Positions 24,696 through 26,301 of a stretch of 26,301 nucleotides of DNA are shown here, piece by piece. The DNA is taken from assembly GCA_024222485.1 (NCBI GenBank), contig JAAEPJ010000236.1, positions 1-26,301 on the forward strand. The letters run 5' to 3'. The translations under genes and the position numbers were made by a program. Under the pieces are notes generated by a model. The model was given only the letters and a program-made list of their open reading frames with translations, was not told where the DNA came from and did not search any database. The DNA comes from a bacterium (GTDB taxonomy: Bacteria; RUG730; JAAEPJ01). The stretch's first letter is position 1. Each line of letters starts with the position of its first letter.

Positions 24696-25517
24696 TTATG
24701 CTGCTGCTGCTACTTTTTTATATTCTTCAATAGATATTGATTCTTGATTTTTATCTTTCTTAAATAATTTTATCAATTTTTTTATACCTGTTATAAGTAA
24801 AATTTCATTAACAATTTCATCAATTTTAAGTTCTATTTTTAATTGCCGTATTAGCTCAGATCCTACATTATCAAGATTAATCCTTTCTCCAGACTCAACG
24901 ACTCTATCTTGAGTCAATAATTGATAGTTATCGTTCCCTTTATCAATAACTGCAATATCTTCTGTCAGAACCATCCCATTAGACATTTTAGTCGTGATGA
25001 TTAAAGACTGCTCTGCATGTGCTTTATTAGAATATTTACTAATTATTTCTGGCAGGATTACCTTTCCTCTTAAAAAGAGCTGCCTAAACCATGAGTATTC
25101 TCCAGCTGCCGCCTCAACACTCTCAGCTAAAATACCTGCCTCTCCCCAAATAAACCGTGTCATACTCATAAGCTTTACAAAGTCAATTTTATCCATCTTA
25201 AATTCAGATATATCTACCGTTAAAGAATTAGCTCTTTCTTCCCATGTTTCATTTTCTTTAAGTGGAGTTTCAAACTCTGATATACTACCTAGGTTAGAAC
25301 TGTATACCCATGACCCAAAACTTAAAAGAAGATTTAAATTTGCAGCGACGGACTCTTCATCAATATTCTCCTGACTAGCTTCCATTGACTCTAAAGTCTC
25401 CCTACTGATTGCTCCGCCACTAATAATAACCGTGCCTGCGGGCACTACCTTATCCAAAATTTTTCTTCCTATCCCAATATTCCGGTAACATGCTTTTACA
25501 ATCCCTTGCTGAGTCAT
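24696..25517 (-). CDS. Hypothetical protein, possible second half of a split gene
   Basis: 273 residues that I do not recognise. It has no signal peptide and no transmembrane helix. A small hydrophobic segment (VNEILLITGIKKLIKLF) sits near the C-terminus, which ends in KKVAAAA. The middle (about 130-200) is mixed helix and strand, and Trp-containing SMTRFIWGEAGIL may be a conserved patch. No ribosome binding site precedes the ATG, which lies 5 bases after the stop of the next ORF. The frame is open 12 codons further back, across an A8 run, so it may be the continuation of that ORF. The gene lies 95 bp upstream of the PorV-like gene and could share its transcript. Confidence 0.5.
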   Translation of the reverse strand: MTQQGIVKACYRNIGIGRKILDKVVPAGTVIISGGAISRETLESMEASQENIDEESVAANLNLLLSFGSWVYSSNLGSISEFETPLKENETWEERANSLTVDISEFKMDKIDFVKLMSMTRFIWGEAGILAESVEAAAGEYSWFRQLFLRGKVILPEIISKYSNKAHAEQSLIITTKMSNGMVLTEDIAVIDKGNDNYQLLTQDRVVESGERINLDNVGSELIRQLKIELKIDEIVNEILLITGIKKLIKLFKKDKNQESISIEEYKKVAAAA

Positions 25518-25522
25518 AATAT

Positions 25523-26125
25523 TTAAAGTAGAATTCGTATTTTTTTTATCATTTCAAGAGCCACAGGTCCTGCCAACCACTCAATCCTTTTACTTGATCT
25601 TCTACTTAACTCTTCTACTTTATTTAATGCAAGAGTAAACTCTTCTTGATTATAAGGGTTAGCAATATCTGTAACCAGCTTAACATTTAAGTTTTCACGA
25701 ATATTACCCCCTTCTAAAACACCCATTTTAGATAAGTATGCTTCAATATCACCATCAAGGCATTCAAGAACCGAAATAAAAACAGTTTGTTCTATCTCTT
25801 CAGCTAAAATATCCTTAATCTCCTCTACCTTAAGCTCATCAGTACTATAGCCTATCTCCTCTACCTCAACAGAGGTAAACCCATCCACTACGTCTATACT
25901 AATAGCTTTTTCCAGTAAATTAAGTAAGATATCTGTTCCATTTACTATCCCTGAAAAATTACTGTTAGTCAGTACAAATCCTCGAGCTTTTTCATAAGGG
26001 GATTTTTCATTAAAGGTATTTCGATAACTTTCTTCAGCCTCTTTTAAAAGACTTTCTTTGTGCAATGCCCGTTTAAGGTCACCTTCTAAGTTTGCGGCCA
26101 ATAGATCTAAATAAATAATTGTCAT
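25523..26125 (-). CDS. Hypothetical protein next to the IS end
   Basis: 200 residues that I do not recognise. It is acidic and helix-rich (KEAEESYRNTFNEKSPYEKARGF, KVEEIKDILAEEIEQTVF), with a C-terminal EWLAGPVALEMIKKIRILL. It has no signal peptide or membrane helix. A TAG stop lies two codons before the ATG, and no Shine-Dalgarno sequence is visible. The gene begins only 37 bp from the boundary of the insertion sequence, so its natural 5' part or promoter may have been removed. Its last codons overlap an A8 run that could shift reading into the next ORF. It may be the front half of one about 480-residue protein. Confidence 0.5.
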   Translation of the reverse strand: MTIIYLDLLAANLEGDLKRALHKESLLKEAEESYRNTFNEKSPYEKARGFVLTNSNFSGIVNGTDILLNLLEKAISIDVVDGFTSVEVEEIGYSTDELKVEEIKDILAEEIEQTVFISVLECLDGDIEAYLSKMGVLEGGNIRENLNVKLVTDIANPYNQEEFTLALNKVEELSRRSSKRIEWLAGPVALEMIKKIRILL

Positions 26126-26162
26126 CTTCTATACTGCTGTCACTTTTTGAGCTGACTTAACA

Positions 26163-26301
26163 TGTAATGTACCCCTTTTAGTCAAGAAAAAAATGGGAGA
26201 GTTTTATAAAGCAACTTTAAGTTCTTTATGATAATATTGATTAGGTGTTAAATAATTAAGGCTCTGATGTGGAAAATCATAATTATAATCATTTATCCAA
26301 C
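26163..26301 (-). mobile_element. 3' end of an insertion sequence (right copy), with terminal repeat
   Basis: This is the exact inverted copy of 1-139. The element's terminal repeat ends at 26163 (TGTAATGTACCCC on the plus strand), and chromosomal sequence begins at 26162. A TTGACT hexamer on the minus strand lies exactly 17 bp before the boundary and points out of the element towards the unknown ORFs. Confidence 0.85.
26204..26301 (-). CDS. IS3/IS481-type transposase, C-terminal fragment (right copy)
   Basis: Same 31-residue transposase end as at 3-98, here on the minus strand with its stop at 26204-26206 and the rest beyond the window edge. The two copies are identical at base level, which points to the same active or recently active element. 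Confidence 0.8.
   Translation of the reverse strand, partial: WINDYNYDFPHQSLNYLTPNQYYHKELKVAL

Noticed and set aside
1-26301. Composite transposon carrying the whole window
   Set aside because: The content is mostly housekeeping genes (purM, purN, accC, tlyA, tRNAs), and both ends stop at the same base inside the IS, which fits an assembly break at a repeat better than a mobile unit.

Overview
The window is AT-rich DNA (coding regions included) from a diderm bacterium. The evidence for an outer membrane is a heptose-1-phosphate adenylyltransferase (LPS core), an ExbB/ExbD pair, an AsmA-like protein, a PorV-like beta-barrel carrying an OmpA domain, and a second small barrel protein. TGA is used as a stop and the standard bacterial code fits. 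A C-terminal sorting-like domain next to a PorV-like barrel is known from Bacteroidota and from several deep candidate phyla (Elusimicrobiota, Margulisbacteria, Omnitrophota and relatives). No marker here fixes the phylum, so that placement is a guess.

Layout: both ends are the same 139 bp in inverted orientation, the 3' end of an IS3/IS481-type transposase plus its terminal repeat, so the window is bounded by two copies of one insertion sequence. From the left come tRNA-Gly(CCC) and tRNA-Ser(GGA), both minus. A long minus-strand gene train follows, read right to left: recD2-like helicase, tlyA, accC, rfaE2, an odd GT35 glucan-phosphorylase-like gene, purM, purN, a YfcE-type phosphoesterase, exbB, exbD and an AsmA-like gene. 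Non-coding tracts lie around the helicase. The tract at 14147-14715 holds two strong hairpins. Upstream of it are a signal-peptide-less barrel gene and a decayed IS3 transposase. A plus-strand pair follows: an LtaS-like sulfatase-fold transferase and mtaB. The right part is minus again: two unknown ORFs, a PorV-OmpA chimera, a 1081-residue NHL/Ig-array surface protein and a PilZ-like protein.

How the genes work together: purM and purN are translationally coupled steps of purine synthesis. exbB and exbD form a proton-driven envelope motor and are followed by an AsmA-like envelope protein. The PorV-OmpA barrel and the NHL/Ig protein are adjacent, each has its own strong ribosome binding site, and together they look like a transporter/anchor plus its surface cargo, in the style of type IX secretion. 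This pair, and the glucan-phosphorylase-like protein that lacks the lysine that binds pyridoxal phosphate, are the most interesting parts of the window.
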